From: Pseudoalteromonas prydzensis
Lineage (GTDB): Bacteria > Pseudomonadota > Gammaproteobacteria > Enterobacterales > Alteromonadaceae
Length of the DNA stretch: 64,000 bases
Assembly (NCBI RefSeq): GCF_001661495.1
Contig: NZ_BDDT01000012.1
Span: 62,001 to 126,000 of the forward strand
Direction: 5' to 3'
Shown here in pieces: positions 1 to 9,156 of the stretch. Under the pieces are notes generated by a model. The model saw only the letters and a program-made list of their open reading frames with translations, had not been told where the DNA came from and made no database searches. A program made the position numbers and the translations under genes. The first letter of the stretch is position 1; each line of letters opens with the position of its first letter.

Positions 1-79
1 CAGTTCTCGAATGGAATTATTAGTACAAGATTTAGTTAACAGCCAGCAAATTGGCCGCAATGGAGTATCTCAATGTTAG
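1..79 (+). CDS. murF: UDP-MurNAc-tripeptide:D-Ala-D-Ala ligase, 3' end only
   Basis: Only the last 25 codons are present, read from base 2 to a TAG at 77-79. The tail (SSRMELLVQDL...) matches the usual MurF C-terminus that follows a GSRxxxME-like motif. MurF adds D-Ala-D-Ala to the UDP-MurNAc-tripeptide in the cytoplasm. The stop lies inside the next gene: mraY starts at 73, a 7-base overlap, which is the normal murF-mraY arrangement of the dcw cluster. The identification rests mainly on this position and the short tail. Confidence 0.8.
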   Translation, partial: SSRMELLVQDLVNSQQIGRNGVSQC

Positions 80-1155
80 TTTGGCTGGCCGAATATTTAA
101 CTCAATATTACAGCGCTTTTAATGTGTTTTCGTACCTAACGGTGCGTGCTGTATTTGGTATTTTAACGGCACTATTAATTTCTTTATATTTTGGCCCTAA
201 ATTGATCCGTGCGTTGCAAAAAATGCAAATTGGCCAAGTAGTTCGTAACGATGGACCTGAATCTCACCTATCTAAAAAAGGTACACCCACGATGGGGGGC
301 ATTTTAATTTTAGCCTCCATTTTTACCAGCACTTTGCTGTGGGCTGATTTAGCGAATAAATATGTTTGGGCTACCTTGTTTGTGATTGGCTCTTTAGGAA
401 TTGTTGGCTTTGTTGATGACTACCGCAAGGTGATCCGTAAAGATCCAAAAGGGCTTATCGCGAAGTGGAAATATTTTTGGCAATCAGTGATCGCGTTAGT
501 CGTTGCATGTGCGTTATTTTTTAGCGCTAATCACGCCAATGAAACCTCACTTGTGGTGCCATTTTTTAAAGATGTGTTACCGCAATTAGGCTTGTTCTAC
601 ATAGTTATGACTTATTTTGTCATTGTGGGTACATCGAATGCCGTTAACTTAACAGATGGCCTTGATGGTTTAGCCATAGTGCCAACTATTTTGGTGGCTG
701 CGGCATTGGCTATTATTGCTTATCTTACTGGTAACGTGAACTTCTCTGCTTATTTACATATTCCACATTTACCACTGGCTAGCGAATTAGTGGTGGTATG
801 TACTGCCATTGTTGGTGCTGGTTTGGGCTTTTTATGGTTTAACACATACCCTGCGCAAGTATTTATGGGCGATGTAGGCTCACTGGCATTAGGTGGTGCG
901 CTGGGAATTATTGCAGTATTGGTGCGCCAAGAATTGATACTAATCATTATGGGTGGCGTGTTCGTGATGGAAGCGTTATCAGTCATTTTACAAGTTGGCT
1001 CTTATAAATTACGCGGTCAACGAATTTTTAGAATGGCGCCCATTCATCACCATTATGAATTAAAAGGTTGGCCAGAGCCTCGTGTGATCGTGCGGTTTTG
1101 GATTATTTCTATCGTGCTAGTACTTGCTGGCCTAGTGACATTAAAGATCAGGTAA
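73..1155 (+). CDS. mraY: Phospho-N-acetylmuramoyl-pentapeptide transferase (lipid I synthase)
   Basis: MraY transfers phospho-MurNAc-pentapeptide from UDP to undecaprenyl phosphate at the inner membrane, giving lipid I. The protein has 360 residues, the family's usual length, with about ten hydrophobic segments. Family signatures are visible: the substrate loop with SHLSKKGTPTMGG near residues 64-76, the Asp pair D115-D116 (FVDDYRK), NLTDGLDGL at about 192-200, MGDVGS at 265-270 and the HHH at 325-327. The start has a GGAG ribosome site about nine bases upstream. murD follows immediately after the stop. Confidence 0.97.
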   Translation: MLVWLAEYLTQYYSAFNVFSYLTVRAVFGILTALLISLYFGPKLIRALQKMQIGQVVRNDGPESHLSKKGTPTMGGILILASIFTSTLLWADLANKYVWATLFVIGSLGIVGFVDDYRKVIRKDPKGLIAKWKYFWQSVIALVVACALFFSANHANETSLVVPFFKDVLPQLGLFYIVMTYFVIVGTSNAVNLTDGLDGLAIVPTILVAAALAIIAYLTGNVNFSAYLHIPHLPLASELVVVCTAIVGAGLGFLWFNTYPAQVFMGDVGSLALGGALGIIAVLVRQELILIIMGGVFVMEALSVILQVGSYKLRGQRIFRMAPIHHHYELKGWPEPRVIVRFWIISIVLVLAGLVTLKIR

Positions 1156-2481
1156 ATGACGTATTTAAACGAGATAAAAAATAAACAACTAACAGTGCTC
1201 GGACTCGGTGTAACCGGTCTGGGCATTGTGCGTTTTTTATTGTCTCAAGGTTTGACACCGAATGTAGTTGATAGCCGCCAATCGCCACCAGGTTGTGATT
1301 GGTTGCAACAACATGCCCCAAATTTAAATACGCACTTTGGTGATCTAGCTTCGGCAAAGCTTGATAGTGCTGATATGATCATTATCAGCCCAGGCCTAAG
1401 CTTGACCCTGCCAGCAGTTGTCTCGGCACTGCAAGCTGGCGTGGAAGTAATTGGTGATATTGAATTATTTGCCCGCTTAACTGATAAACCTGTGGTGGCA
1501 GTAACTGGCTCTAACGGTAAATCAACGGTGGTGACGCTAGCCTATCAAGTACTAAAAAGCGCCGGTTATAAAGTCGGCCTTGGTGGCAATATTGGCACCG
1601 CAGCGCTGGACTTATTAAACGATGATTTTGATGTTTATGTATTAGAGTTATCAAGTTTTCAACTTGATACCACACGTAGCTTAAAACCAATAAGCGCTAC
1701 GGTACTGAATGTTTCAGAAGATCACTTAGATCGATATGCCAGTTATCAAGCATACATAGAATCCAAACAAACGATTTATGCCAATACGGCACTGGCAGTA
1801 GTTAATAGCGCTGATGCGGCAACGCATAGCCAAGTCATGCCACAGCTGAGCTTTGGCTTAGACAGCGGTGACTACAGTTTAATGTCGCACCAAGGCGAGC
1901 AGTACTTTAGTTATCAAAGTACGCCACTGTTACCGGTGAGCAGTTTAGCTGTGGTGGGTCGTCACAATCAGCTTAATGCCTTGGCGGTTATGGCTTTACT
2001 TAGCCCGTTTGATATTACCCCAGCACAATATGCGCAGGCGTTTGGTGAATTTACTGGTTTGCCTCATCGTTGTCAGTTTGTAGCAGAGCAAGCGGGCGTT
2101 AAATACTTTAATGACTCTAAAGCCACTAATGTCGGAGCGACCATTGCGGCGATAGAAAGCTTAGCGGATCAAGCTCAGCAACTCGTGGTTATTGCCGGAG
2201 GCGATGCTAAGGGCGCGGATCTTGATAGTTTAAAGCCGTATTTGCAGCAACAAGTTAAAGCGTTAATTTGTTTTGGTAAAGATGCCAAAGCTTTGGTTGC
2301 GTTGAGCGACAAAGGGCACTTAACAAATAACATGGAACAAGCGGTTGCGCTTGCCAAGCAACTAGCCACAGCCGGCGATATTGTTTTGCTTGCACCTGCT
2401 TGTGCCAGCATCGATATGTATAACAATTACATGCAACGTGGTGATCACTTTAGTCAATGTGTTTTAGCGGAGGCGCTATGA
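1156..2481 (+). CDS. murD: UDP-N-acetylmuramoylalanine--D-glutamate ligase
   Basis: MurD adds D-glutamate to UDP-MurNAc-L-Ala in the cytoplasm using ATP. The protein has 441 residues with an N-terminal nucleotide-sugar domain (GLGVTGLG near 16-23), a central ATPase domain whose P-loop TGSNGKST is at 117-124, and a C-terminal ligase domain with FNDSKATN around residue 320. It starts directly after the mraY stop. Its TGA overlaps the ftsW ATG as ATGA at 2478-2481, implying translational coupling. Confidence 0.97.
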   Translation: MTYLNEIKNKQLTVLGLGVTGLGIVRFLLSQGLTPNVVDSRQSPPGCDWLQQHAPNLNTHFGDLASAKLDSADMIIISPGLSLTLPAVVSALQAGVEVIGDIELFARLTDKPVVAVTGSNGKSTVVTLAYQVLKSAGYKVGLGGNIGTAALDLLNDDFDVYVLELSSFQLDTTRSLKPISATVLNVSEDHLDRYASYQAYIESKQTIYANTALAVVNSADAATHSQVMPQLSFGLDSGDYSLMSHQGEQYFSYQSTPLLPVSSLAVVGRHNQLNALAVMALLSPFDITPAQYAQAFGEFTGLPHRCQFVAEQAGVKYFNDSKATNVGATIAAIESLADQAQQLVVIAGGDAKGADLDSLKPYLQQQVKALICFGKDAKALVALSDKGHLTNNMEQAVALAKQLATAGDIVLLAPACASIDMYNNYMQRGDHFSQCVLAEAL

Positions 2482-3653
2482 TTGCGTTTGCTGATATTCG
2501 TGACACGTTGACCCCTAAACCATCGGCGCAGCTTTATGATGTACCTCTACTGTATTGCGTGATTATGCTCATCGGTTTGGGATTCGTAATGGTGACCAGT
2601 GCCTCTATGCCCACTGCCGATCGGCTGTTTGATAATCCGTATCATATTATTATTCGCCACAGCATGTTTTTGGCGATGGGTTTTGTGTTGTTTTGGATCA
2701 CTTGCTGTGTGCCTATGACATGGTGGAAGCGCTCTAACCCCTATTTATTAATGCTCGGCATGGTGCTGTTGATTATTGTGCTTATTGTAGGCCGTGAGGT
2801 AAACGGTGCAAAACGTTGGATCCCAATAGGTCCGATTGGCTTTCAAGTTGCTGAAGCGGCTAAGTTGTTTTTTTTCAGCTATATCGCTGGTTATTTAGTG
2901 CGTAAGCGCGAAGAAGTACAAGAGAACATTAAAGGCTTTGCTAAACCTATTGCGGTATTTGCAGTGTACGCGGCATTAATTTTATTGCAGCCCGACTTAG
3001 GGACTGTCGTCGTGATGTTTGTCACCACGGTAGGGTTATTATTTTTAGCTGGTGCTAAGTTATGGCAGTTTTTTGTATTGATCTTAACGGGTATTGGCTT
3101 GGTCGTTTTACTGATCATTATTGAGCCGTATCGTATGGCGCGAGTGGTGGGCTTTTTAGAACCTTGGGATGACCCATTTGGTAAAGGCTATCAGTTAGTG
3201 CAATCGTTAATGGCTTACAGCCAAGGTGGCTGGTTTGGTCAAGGTTTAGGTAACAGCGTACAAAAATTACAATACTTACCAGAAGCCCATAATGACTTTA
3301 TTTTTGCCGTTATAGGCGAAGAGCTCGGCTTTATCGGCATCGTGAGCATTTTGATGGTATTTGGCACCTTTGTATTTAGAGCCTTATTAATTGGTCAACA
3401 AGCATTAAAGTGCGGCAAAGAGTATGAAGGCTATTTTGCATTCGCGATTGGTATTTGGTTTGCGTTTCAAACCATGGTGAATGTGGGCGCAAGTGCCGGT
3501 ATTTTACCAACCAAAGGCCTCACCTTACCGTTTGTGTCTTATGGTGGCTCTAGCTTACTTATCATGACCATAGCGGCAGCTATTTTATTACGAGTGGATT
3601 TTGAAACTAAAATGGCCACTAAACAAGCAACATCTCGCGGAGGTAAGCGATGA
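2478..3653 (+). CDS. ftsW: SEDS peptidoglycan glycosyltransferase of the divisome
   Basis: FtsW polymerises lipid II at the septum together with its class B PBP partner. The protein has 391 residues and about ten membrane helices, with the SEDS signatures WDDPFGKGYQ, PEAHNDFIFAVIGEELG and the C-terminal LPFVSYGGSSL. I chose the ATG at 2478 rather than the in-frame ATG at 2457. The later one has a GCGGAGG ribosome site six bases away and makes the typical ATGA overlap with murD. The stop overlaps murG in the same way. Confidence 0.95.
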   Translation: MIAFADIRDTLTPKPSAQLYDVPLLYCVIMLIGLGFVMVTSASMPTADRLFDNPYHIIIRHSMFLAMGFVLFWITCCVPMTWWKRSNPYLLMLGMVLLIIVLIVGREVNGAKRWIPIGPIGFQVAEAAKLFFFSYIAGYLVRKREEVQENIKGFAKPIAVFAVYAALILLQPDLGTVVVMFVTTVGLLFLAGAKLWQFFVLILTGIGLVVLLIIIEPYRMARVVGFLEPWDDPFGKGYQLVQSLMAYSQGGWFGQGLGNSVQKLQYLPEAHNDFIFAVIGEELGFIGIVSILMVFGTFVFRALLIGQQALKCGKEYEGYFAFAIGIWFAFQTMVNVGASAGILPTKGLTLPFVSYGGSSLLIMTIAAAILLRVDFETKMATKQATSRGGKR

Positions 3654-4759
3654 GCAAAAAATTAGTCGTTGTTGCTGGTGGCACGGGTGGGCATATCTTT
3701 CCTGGTATTGCAGTGGCAGATCACTTAAAGCAACAAGGTTGGCAGGTTAGTTGGATTGGCACGGCCGACCGTATGGAAGCGCAAGTGGTTCCAAAGCATG
3801 GCATTGATATTGATTTTATTAATGTTAAAGGTGTGCGAGGCAATGGCCTTGCGCGGTTAGTAAAAGCACCATTTATGGTTATAAATGCGATTTTACAAGC
3901 ACGTAAAGTATTAAAAAAACAACGTCCAGATGTTGTGCTTGCAATGGGGGGCTATGTAACAGGGCCAACCGGTATGGCTGCAAAAAGCTTAGGAATTCCA
4001 TTGGTGATCCATGAGCAAAATGCGGTAGCAGGTATGAGTAATAAATACCTCGCTAAGGTTGCTAATAAGGTATTGGCGGCATTTCCGCAAGCATTTGCAG
4101 CAGGTCGCAGCGACGTTGTCGGTAATCCAGTACGTGCTAGTGTGGCGAGTGTGGCAACACGCGTGGCATCTACGCCTGTAAACATACTAGTTGTTGGTGG
4201 CTCGTTGGGCGCACAAGTACTAAATCAAACATTACCTGCGGCATTTAAGCAGCTAAATGATGATTTTCAACTTAATGTTTGGCATCAAACAGGTAAAGGA
4301 CAGCTTGGCTCAGTAACACTTGCATACCAGCAACAAGGTTTTAGTGTTGAGCAAGCGAAAGTGGCAGAGTTTATTGATGATATGGATACCGCATACGGCT
4401 GGGCTGATATTGTAGTTTGCCGCGCTGGTGCTTTAACTGTCAGCGAAATTGCCGCAGCTGGCAAAATGGCGGTGTTTGTACCATTTCCTCATGCGGTGGA
4501 TGATCATCAAACCGCCAATGCAAAGTTTTTAGTCGATGGCAAAGCTGCATTATTAATGCCGCAGGGGCAGTTTAACGAACAGAGTATTGTTGAACTATTA
4601 CGCCCATATTTAGCCAAACCAGAATTAATTAGTGAACTTGCTGATAATGCAAAACAGCTGGCAACACTTGACGCTACCGCTAATGTCGCATGGCATTGTA
4701 TGGATGCGGCCGGTGTTGCTCCACCTGCACAGCAAGTTACAGAAAAAAGAGATTATTAA
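3650..4759 (+). CDS. murG: UDP-GlcNAc:lipid I N-acetylglucosaminyltransferase
   Basis: MurG is a GT28 peripheral membrane enzyme that converts lipid I to lipid II on the cytoplasmic face. The 369-residue protein begins with the family loop GGTGGHIFPG at residues 10-19. It also carries HEQNAVAG around 123-130, the GGSLGA nucleotide loop, and CRAGALTVSE plus PFPHAVDDHQ in the donor-binding half. It overlaps ftsW by four bases (ATGA) and has a GGAGG site upstream. A slightly long, Gln/Pro-containing tail follows the conserved domain. Confidence 0.96.
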   Translation: MSKKLVVVAGGTGGHIFPGIAVADHLKQQGWQVSWIGTADRMEAQVVPKHGIDIDFINVKGVRGNGLARLVKAPFMVINAILQARKVLKKQRPDVVLAMGGYVTGPTGMAAKSLGIPLVIHEQNAVAGMSNKYLAKVANKVLAAFPQAFAAGRSDVVGNPVRASVASVATRVASTPVNILVVGGSLGAQVLNQTLPAAFKQLNDDFQLNVWHQTGKGQLGSVTLAYQQQGFSVEQAKVAEFIDDMDTAYGWADIVVCRAGALTVSEIAAAGKMAVFVPFPHAVDDHQTANAKFLVDGKAALLMPQGQFNEQSIVELLRPYLAKPELISELADNAKQLATLDATANVAWHCMDAAGVAPPAQQVTEKRDY

Positions 4760-6208
4760 GTGAAAGAAACGTCAACAGAGAAAAGTACTCGTCCGGCAAT
4801 GCGCCGTATTAACACCATCCACTTTATTGGTATTGGTGGCGCAGGGATGGGAGGGATTGCCGAAGTACTCGCTTTTGAGGGCTACCGTATTACCGGTTCT
4901 GATATAGCGCACAGTGCAATGACTGAACGTTTGATCCAAGCTGGCGCCGAAGTGTTTATTGGTCACCATCAAAGTAATGTAAAAGATGCCAGCGTAGTGG
5001 TGGTATCGAGTGCGATTGATGAGGCTAACCCTGAGATCATTGCGGCAAAAGCTGCACGTATTCCTGTGGTACGTCGTGCAGAAATGTTGGCCGAGTTAAT
5101 GCGTTTTCGCCACGGTATTGCTATTGCAGGCACTCATGGTAAAACGACAACAACCAGTTTAATTGCCAGTATTTATGCACAAGCAGGGCTTGATCCAACC
5201 TTTATCATAGGTGGTTTACTTAATAGCGCTGGCAGTAATGCCAAAGTGGGTAAAAGTGATTTTTTAATCGCCGAAGCGGATGAGAGTGATGCGTCATTCT
5301 TACATTTACAGCCTATGGTATCGGTGATCACTAATATTGAAGAAGATCACATGGATACCTACGGTGGTAGCTTAGAAAAAATGAAAGACACGTATGTGGA
5401 CTTTATTCATAACCTACCGTTTTATGGCTTAGCTGTGGTGTGTATTGACTCAGAAGTGGCGGCTGAACTTATTCCACGCTTTGGCCGACCGGTGATCACA
5501 TACGGTGAAACGGTTGACGCCGATTACCGTATGACTGACTTTAGCCAAACGGCGAATACCAGTCAGTTTAAAGTACGTAACAAGCAAGGTGATGAGTTAA
5601 CTGTGCATTTAAATATGCCAGGTAAACATAATGCATTAAATGCCACTGCTGCTATTGCTGTGGCAAAAGATCAAAAAATTGCCGACCATGCGATTTTAGA
5701 AGCTCTGCAAAAATTCGAAGGTATTGGTCGTCGTTTTCAGCATTATGGTGACTATGAAAACGAGCGTGGCAAAGTGATGTTAGTTGATGATTATGGCCAT
5801 CATCCTTCAGAGGTTGCAGCGACCATTGCTGCAATTCGCGAGGGCTGGCCTGATAAGCGCTTAGTGATGATTTATCAACCGCATCGTTTTACCCGTACTC
5901 GCGATTTATATGAAGACTTTGTAAAGGTACTTGCTGATGTTGATCAACTACTTCTACTGGATGTGTACAGCGCTGGTGAAGAGCCAATAGTGGGTGCTGA
6001 TAGTAAGAGTCTGTGCCGCAGTTTACGCCAACGCGGTAAAGAGCCATTGCATGTGGCCAGCAGCTCAGAGCTTGCTGGGGTTTTAGCAGATACATTACAA
6101 GATAATGATTTAGTTATAACGCAAGGCGCTGGTAATATTGGTCAATTAGTAAAAACACTCGCGGCGACATCGCTATCGATTGAGCAACTTAAGCAGGTAC
6201 AGGTATGA
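4760..6208 (+). CDS. murC: UDP-N-acetylmuramate--L-alanine ligase
   Basis: MurC attaches L-alanine to UDP-MurNAc. The protein has 482 residues with the Rossmann motif GIGGAGMGG at about 24-32, the P-loop GTHGKTTT at 124-131, EADESD and YGHHPSE further on. The start used is GTG at 4760, immediately after the murG stop. An ATG 13 codons later is possible but would shorten a region that often extends a little before the INTIHFIGIGG core. The TGA overlaps the ddl ATG. Confidence 0.95.
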   Translation: MKETSTEKSTRPAMRRINTIHFIGIGGAGMGGIAEVLAFEGYRITGSDIAHSAMTERLIQAGAEVFIGHHQSNVKDASVVVVSSAIDEANPEIIAAKAARIPVVRRAEMLAELMRFRHGIAIAGTHGKTTTTSLIASIYAQAGLDPTFIIGGLLNSAGSNAKVGKSDFLIAEADESDASFLHLQPMVSVITNIEEDHMDTYGGSLEKMKDTYVDFIHNLPFYGLAVVCIDSEVAAELIPRFGRPVITYGETVDADYRMTDFSQTANTSQFKVRNKQGDELTVHLNMPGKHNALNATAAIAVAKDQKIADHAILEALQKFEGIGRRFQHYGDYENERGKVMLVDDYGHHPSEVAATIAAIREGWPDKRLVMIYQPHRFTRTRDLYEDFVKVLADVDQLLLLDVYSAGEEPIVGADSKSLCRSLRQRGKEPLHVASSSELAGVLADTLQDNDLVITQGAGNIGQLVKTLAATSLSIEQLKQVQV

Positions 6209-7125
6209 CGCAATTAAACACACAATTTGGCAAAGTGGCGGTGTTGCTTGGCGGTAACTCAGCAGAGCGCGAAGTATCATTAAAGTCTGGCCAAGCTGTA
6301 TTGAATGCATTGCAAAATGCCGGTGTTGATGCCATCGCCTTTGATCCAAAAGAACAGCCATTATGGCAATTAAAAGAACTCGGTATTGAGCGGGTTTTTA
6401 TTGCTTTGCATGGTCGTGGCGGTGAAGACGGTACCATTCAAGGTGCACTTGAATTTATGGGCTTACCGTACACCGGCAGTAACGTATTAGGTTCAGCATT
6501 GGCGATGGATAAAATTCGCTGTAAGCATTTATTTAAATCAGCAGGTTTGAGTACTGCACCGTATGCGGTTGTTGATAATAAATATGGTTTTGATGCAAAT
6601 ACGATTATGAATGAGCTTAAAAAAGTGATGGTTAAACCCTCACATGAAGGCTCAAGTATCGGTATGGCACAAGCTAATAACGCACAAGAGCTAGAAGACG
6701 CATTAGCAGCAGCATTTAAATTTGATAGCCAAGTGTTAGTTGAGCAGTGGATAACAGGTCGCGAATTCACTGTGGCAATTTTAGGCGATGATGTACAGCC
6801 AGTTATTGAAATGACCACACCGAATGGTTTTTATGATTACCAAGCTAAATATCAATCAAATACCACGCAATACCATTGTCCTGCTGATTTATCAGCAAGT
6901 GATACGCAAACGTTACAAACAATGGCATTACAAGCATTTGAATTAGTAGGTGCAAGTGGTTGGGGACGGGTTGATGCTATGCAAGATGCGGGTGGTAACT
7001 TTTACTTGTTAGAAGTGAATACCGTACCTGGTATGACTGAAAAATCATTAGTACCAATGGCTGCGAAAGCAAATGGTGCAAGCTTTGAGCAATTAGTTGT
7101 TCGCATTTTAGGGCAAACACTTTAA
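6205..7125 (+). CDS. ddl: D-alanine--D-alanine ligase
   Basis: Ddl joins two D-alanines for MurF, using an ATP-grasp fold. The 306-residue protein shows VLLGGNSAEREVSL near the N-terminus, ALHGRGGEDG, KPSHEGSSIG, and the C-terminal metal/ATP site LLEVNTVPGMTEKSL. Length and position inside the dcw cluster match DdlB of Enterobacteria. It overlaps murC by ATGA and is followed after one base by ftsQ. The alanine racemase that supplies D-Ala is also in this window, at 43.1 kb. Confidence 0.95.
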   Translation: MTQLNTQFGKVAVLLGGNSAEREVSLKSGQAVLNALQNAGVDAIAFDPKEQPLWQLKELGIERVFIALHGRGGEDGTIQGALEFMGLPYTGSNVLGSALAMDKIRCKHLFKSAGLSTAPYAVVDNKYGFDANTIMNELKKVMVKPSHEGSSIGMAQANNAQELEDALAAAFKFDSQVLVEQWITGREFTVAILGDDVQPVIEMTTPNGFYDYQAKYQSNTTQYHCPADLSASDTQTLQTMALQAFELVGASGWGRVDAMQDAGGNFYLLEVNTVPGMTEKSLVPMAAKANGASFEQLVVRILGQTL

Positions 7126-7126
7126 T

Positions 7127-7906
7127 ATGCATCCCTTTTTGGAAAAAGCGCAACAATTAAAACAGCAATTAAATTGGTCGCTGATTTTTGGAGTGAGTTT
7201 TTTTCTGGTGGTGGTTTTTAGCATAGTGCAGATCACCAGTGGCGTTAGGCAGTGGTTGGTTGAAAATAAAGACGCACAAATAAAGCATTTAGCGGTATTA
7301 GGCAAACCTCAATATACTGATGAAAAAGCGATTATTAGTGCGATTAAAAAAGCCGACTTATCGAGTTTTTTTGATTTAGATGTAAAAAAAATACAGCATC
7401 TAGTTCAGGACTTGCCATGGGTTGCAACGGCATCAGTGCGTAAACAGTGGCCAGATACATTACAAGTGTATGTGGTTGAGCATCACGCAGTGGCTATTTG
7501 GAACAGTGATTTATTACTGAACCAAAGCGGTGAAGTGTTTGAAGCCAGTAGCGATAAGCTCTCGGAGCAATTACCACAGCTTTATGGCCCTGAAGGTAGC
7601 GAGCTTGAAGCATGGGGCGCCTTTAAGCAGTTTGATGGCATGCTTAAAGTGAACAATTTGAAGTTAACGAGCTTGGCATTGTCGGAGCGATTTTCATGGC
7701 AATTATGGCTTGATAACGGTATTCGCCTTAAATTAGGGCGTAAAGAGAAAGCTAAGCGGGTACAGCGGTTTATCGATGTTTACCCGCGGATGGAAAAACG
7801 TGCAGATGCACAAGTAGATGTAGTGGATTTACGGTATGATACCGGCCTTGCGGTGAGCTGGAAGCTCCTGGAAGAAGCGCAATTACAAAATAAGAGTAAG
7901 GCATGA
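7127..7906 (+). CDS. ftsQ: Cell division protein FtsQ
   Basis: FtsQ is the bitopic divisome protein that recruits FtsB and FtsL. The 259-residue protein has a short cytoplasmic tail, one membrane helix at about 17-37, a POTRA domain (about 50-125, including LVQDLPWVATASVRKQWPDT) and a beta domain. Sequence conservation of FtsQ is low, so the call leans on topology plus its place between ddl and ftsA. The stop overlaps the ftsA start (ATGA at 7903). Confidence 0.93.
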   Translation: MHPFLEKAQQLKQQLNWSLIFGVSFFLVVVFSIVQITSGVRQWLVENKDAQIKHLAVLGKPQYTDEKAIISAIKKADLSSFFDLDVKKIQHLVQDLPWVATASVRKQWPDTLQVYVVEHHAVAIWNSDLLLNQSGEVFEASSDKLSEQLPQLYGPEGSELEAWGAFKQFDGMLKVNNLKLTSLALSERFSWQLWLDNGIRLKLGRKEKAKRVQRFIDVYPRMEKRADAQVDVVDLRYDTGLAVSWKLLEEAQLQNKSKA

Positions 7907-9135
7907 CTAAGTCAGCAGAAAGAAACCTCGTGATTGGATTAGACGTTGGCACCTCAAAAGTGGTGGCCACGGTTGGTGAAATCACCGCAGATAACAAACT
8001 CAGCATTGTTGGGGTTGGCAGCCAAGTATCCCATGGTATGGATAAGGGCGGCGTAAACGACCTTAATTTGGTGTCTGAGTCTATTCGTCGTGCAATCGAT
8101 GAAGCAGAGCTTATGGCCGATTGTCGTATTAGCTCCGTGTATTTGGGGATTTCGGGTAAACATATTCAATGTCAAAACGAAAGTGGTGTGGTGGCAATCA
8201 ATAACACCGAAGTCACCGACGAAGATATTGAGAATGTAATTCATATTGCTCGTTCAGTACCAGTATCGGCTGAGCGAAAAATGCTGCATGCGCTACCGCA
8301 AGAATACAGTATTGATATGCAAGAAGGGATTAAAAACCCGCGTGGTATGAGTGGCGTACGAATGGAAGCCCGTGCTCATATCATTACTTGCTCAAACGAT
8401 ATGGCGAAAAACATTGAAAAATGCGTAGAGCGTTGTGGTCTTGAAGTTGATCAACTGATTTTCACTGCACTTGCCTCGTGCTATTCGGTTTTAACCGATG
8501 ATGAGAAAGAGCTCGGTGTTGCGGTACTCGATATCGGCGGCGGCACTATGGATATCACCATTTATATTAATGGTGCGTTGCGTCATTCTGCTGTAATTCC
8601 TGTTGCGGGTAATCAAGTGACTGGCGATATTGCAAAAATATTTCGTACACCGATATCACATGCTGAATCACTCAAGGTACAATACGCGTGTGCAAGCAGC
8701 CAAATGGCTAGCAGCGAAGAAACAATAGAAGTACCGAGTGTTGGCGGGCGACCTGCGCGATTAATGTCGCGTCACACCTTATCAGAGGTGGTTGAACCGC
8801 GTTTTAGAGAATTATTTGAACTGGCGATGGAAGAAATTCATCGTTCAGGGTTAGCAGACCAAATTGCAGCAGGACTCGTCATTACTGGCGGTAGTGCTAA
8901 AATGGCTGGCGCAATGGAAGTGGCTGAAGACATTTTCCAAATGCCAGTGAGAATAGGCAAGCCAATCGGGATGGTTGGTTTGACAGATTATGTAGATGAC
9001 CCTTCATATGCAACGGCGGTGGGCTTATTACAGTATGGCCGCACAATGCAATCGATGAATGCACAAAAATCGAAACCTGAGGGCGATAACAATTGGTGGA
9101 ACCGTATTACGAAGTGGTTCCAAGGCGAGTTTTAA
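7903..9135 (+). CDS. ftsA: Actin-like cell division protein FtsA
   Basis: FtsA is an actin-fold ATPase that tethers FtsZ to the membrane and signals to the later divisome. The 410-residue protein has the phosphate-1 motif IGLDVGTSKV, the phosphate-2 motif LDIGGGTMDITIY near 210, the adenosine loop VITGGSAKM, and a C-terminal amphipathic tail (WWNRITKWFQGEF) for membrane binding. It is translationally coupled to ftsQ and lies 21 bases before ftsZ. Confidence 0.97.
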   Translation: MTKSAERNLVIGLDVGTSKVVATVGEITADNKLSIVGVGSQVSHGMDKGGVNDLNLVSESIRRAIDEAELMADCRISSVYLGISGKHIQCQNESGVVAINNTEVTDEDIENVIHIARSVPVSAERKMLHALPQEYSIDMQEGIKNPRGMSGVRMEARAHIITCSNDMAKNIEKCVERCGLEVDQLIFTALASCYSVLTDDEKELGVAVLDIGGGTMDITIYINGALRHSAVIPVAGNQVTGDIAKIFRTPISHAESLKVQYACASSQMASSEETIEVPSVGGRPARLMSRHTLSEVVEPRFRELFELAMEEIHRSGLADQIAAGLVITGGSAKMAGAMEVAEDIFQMPVRIGKPIGMVGLTDYVDDPSYATAVGLLQYGRTMQSMNAQKSKPEGDNNWWNRITKWFQGEF

Positions 9136-9156
9136 TACTCAAGTCGGAGAGTAAAT